In this document: piece by piece, positions 5,220-6,353 of the stretch
Position numbering within the stretch: position 1 is the stretch's first letter
Layout of the letters: each line of letters opens with the position of its first letter
Assembly (NCBI GenBank): GCA_001751005.1
Contig: MAXL01000076.1
Coordinates: 1 to 6,353, forward strand
Source of the DNA: Desulfobacterales bacterium S5133MH16
GTDB taxonomy: Bacteria > Desulfobacterota > Desulfobacteria > Desulfobacterales > UBA11574
Direction of reading: 5' to 3'
DNA: 6,353 nt
Translations under genes and position numbers: made by a program
Notes under the pieces: generated by a model
Told to the model about the DNA's origin: nothing
The model's input: the letters and a program-made list of their open reading frames with translations, nothing else
Database searches by the model: none

Positions 5220-6353
5220 TTACCTCTTTTTTTGCTTTTTCTGCTGTGCTTTCTGTATTCTGGCCCATGTATCCCGTAACGTTACCGTCCGGTTGAATAC
5301 CAGGGCTTGGTCGGAAGAATCCACGGAATCCACGCAGAAATAACCGAGTCTTTCAAACTGGTACCTGCTACCCGGCGCCGCACCGGCAAGACCGGGTTCC
5401 ACAAAAAAAGGACGTATCTCCAGAGAATTCGGATTTAAATATGTTTTAAAATCAACATGCTTTTCCTCATCCGGATTTTCTTTTATAAAGAGATGATCGT
5501 AAAGGCGCGTTTCGGCTTTGATGGCGTGGGCCGCAGAAACCCAATGTAAGGTCGCTTTGACCTTCCGTCCATCCGGGGATGATCCGCCGCGTGTATCCGG
5601 ATCATAGGTGCAATGCAGTTCGACCACCTGGCCGGTTTTTTCATCCTTAACAACTCTCACACATCTTATATAATACGCATATCGCAGTCGCACCTCACGC
5701 CCGGGCGCCAAACGGAAAAATTTTTTCGGCGGATCCTCTAAAAAGTCGTCCTCTTCGATGTAAATCACGCGCGAAAAAGGAATCTTGCGTGTACCCATAG
5801 ACGGATCTTCCGGGTTGTTCAAGGCATCCAATTCTTCAACTTTATCTTCGGGATAGTTGTCGATGACAATCTTCAGCGGATTCAAAACACCCATTACGCG
5901 CTGTGCCCGTTTATTCAAATCTTCTCTGATGCTGTATTCGAGCAATGCAATATCAACAATGCTGTCCCGTCGGGCGACTCCGATTCGGTCACAAAAATTG
6001 CGGATCGAGTCCGGTATATAGCCGCGTCTCCTCAGACCGCTTATGGTCGGCATTCGAGGATCGTCCCATCCTGAGACATGTCCCCCATCTACCAATTCCA
6101 AAAGTTTGCGCTTGCTTAATACCGTATAATTGAGGTTAAGGCGTGCGAACTCGATTTGTTGGGGATGGCAATCCACGTTCAGTTCGTCCAGTATCCAATC
6201 GTAGAGTTGGCGATTAATTTCAAACTCAAGGGTGCAAAGAGAATGGGTAATTCCTTCGATGGAATCCGAAAGGCAATGGGCAAAGTCGTACATCGGATAA
6301 ATGCACCACTTGTCGCCCGTCCTGTGATGGGGTATCCGTCGAATACGATAAAG
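5220..6353 (-). CDS. glnS: Glutaminyl-tRNA synthetase (partial, N-terminus outside window)
   Basis: GlnRS charges tRNA-Gln with glutamine in the cytoplasm, using ATP. The frame enters from the right edge and gives 377 residues to the stop at 5220. It does not begin at the Met codon at 6293: the upstream in-frame residues, including HHRTGDKWCIYP, are conserved GlnRS sequence. PMYDF (20-24) includes the tyrosine matching E. coli Tyr211 that helps recognise glutamine. VLSKRKL (78-84) is the class I KMSKS-type loop with Leu for Met. GWDDPRMPTISGLRRRGY (95-112) and REDLN are further signatures. The second half (about 150-365) covers the two anticodon-binding beta-barrels and ends in VFNRTVTLRDTWARIQ plus a lysine-rich tail. 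About 190 N-terminal residues, including HIGH, are missing. GlnRS in bacteria is thought to be of eukaryotic origin by transfer. Confidence 0.97.
   Translation of the reverse strand, partial: LYRIRRIPHHRTGDKWCIYPMYDFAHCLSDSIEGITHSLCTLEFEINRQLYDWILDELNVDCHPQQIEFARLNLNYTVLSKRKLLELVDGGHVSGWDDPRMPTISGLRRRGYIPDSIRNFCDRIGVARRDSIVDIALLEYSIREDLNKRAQRVMGVLNPLKIVIDNYPEDKVEELDALNNPEDPSMGTRKIPFSRVIYIEEDDFLEDPPKKFFRLAPGREVRLRYAYYIRCVRVVKDEKTGQVVELHCTYDPDTRGGSSPDGRKVKATLHWVSAAHAIKAETRLYDHLFIKENPDEEKHVDFKTYLNPNSLEIRPFFVEPGLAGAAPGSRYQFERLGYFCVDSVDSSDQALVFNRTVTLRDTWARIQKAQQKKQKKR

Noticed and set aside
5220..6293. glnS starting at the Met codon at 6293
   Set aside because: Conserved GlnRS residues continue upstream in frame to the window edge; this Met is the internal one of the PMYDF motif.

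Overview
The window looks like part of the chromosome of an anaerobic bacterium, most likely a sulfate-reducing member of the Desulfobacterota (former Deltaproteobacteria). This is inferred from gene content: a multi-cluster membrane ferredoxin, a probable Tat-exported DUF362 protein, a HesB/IscA-like gene interrupted by an in-frame UGA that reads as selenocysteine, and a bacterial GlnRS. No single marker fixes the species.

Left part (1-3362, minus strand). This is a tightly packed operon read right to left: a class I O-methyltransferase, a DUF362 protein with a probable Tat signal, and a membrane polyferredoxin that resembles a NapH-NapG fusion. The gaps are 13 nt and a TTGA stop/start overlap. 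The polyferredoxin runs off the left edge without a stop, and its start is a TTG. The layout suggests a membrane module that moves electrons to or from the cell-surface DUF362 protein. The substrate and the methyltransferase's role are unknown.

Middle (3363-4621). A divergent control region of about 300 bp holds a promoter for the methyltransferase operon, a 26-bp imperfect palindrome upstream of it, and an AT-rich promoter facing right. That promoter precedes a 99-residue protein of unknown function. Facing it, on the minus strand, is the HesB/IscA-like selenoprotein gene (4045-4359). Its UGA codon 33 replaces the first conserved iron-sulfur ligand cysteine, and a candidate bacterial SECIS hairpin follows directly. 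The gene has a strong promoter, an operator-like palindrome at the predicted transcription start, a good ribosome binding site and an intrinsic terminator. Upstream of it lies an intergenic stretch with a heptamer tandem repeat and a palindrome that may be remnants of a dispersed element.

Right part (4622-6353, minus strand). An FmdB-type zinc-ribbon protein gene lies downstream of glnS. Only the C-terminal 377 residues of glutaminyl-tRNA synthetase are inside the window. Two identical 8-bp palindromes sit just upstream of the zinc-ribbon gene.

The strongest discoveries are the selenoprotein reading frame, which simple gene calling would cut to a 65-residue fragment, and the methyltransferase/DUF362/polyferredoxin operon, which has no function I can name.
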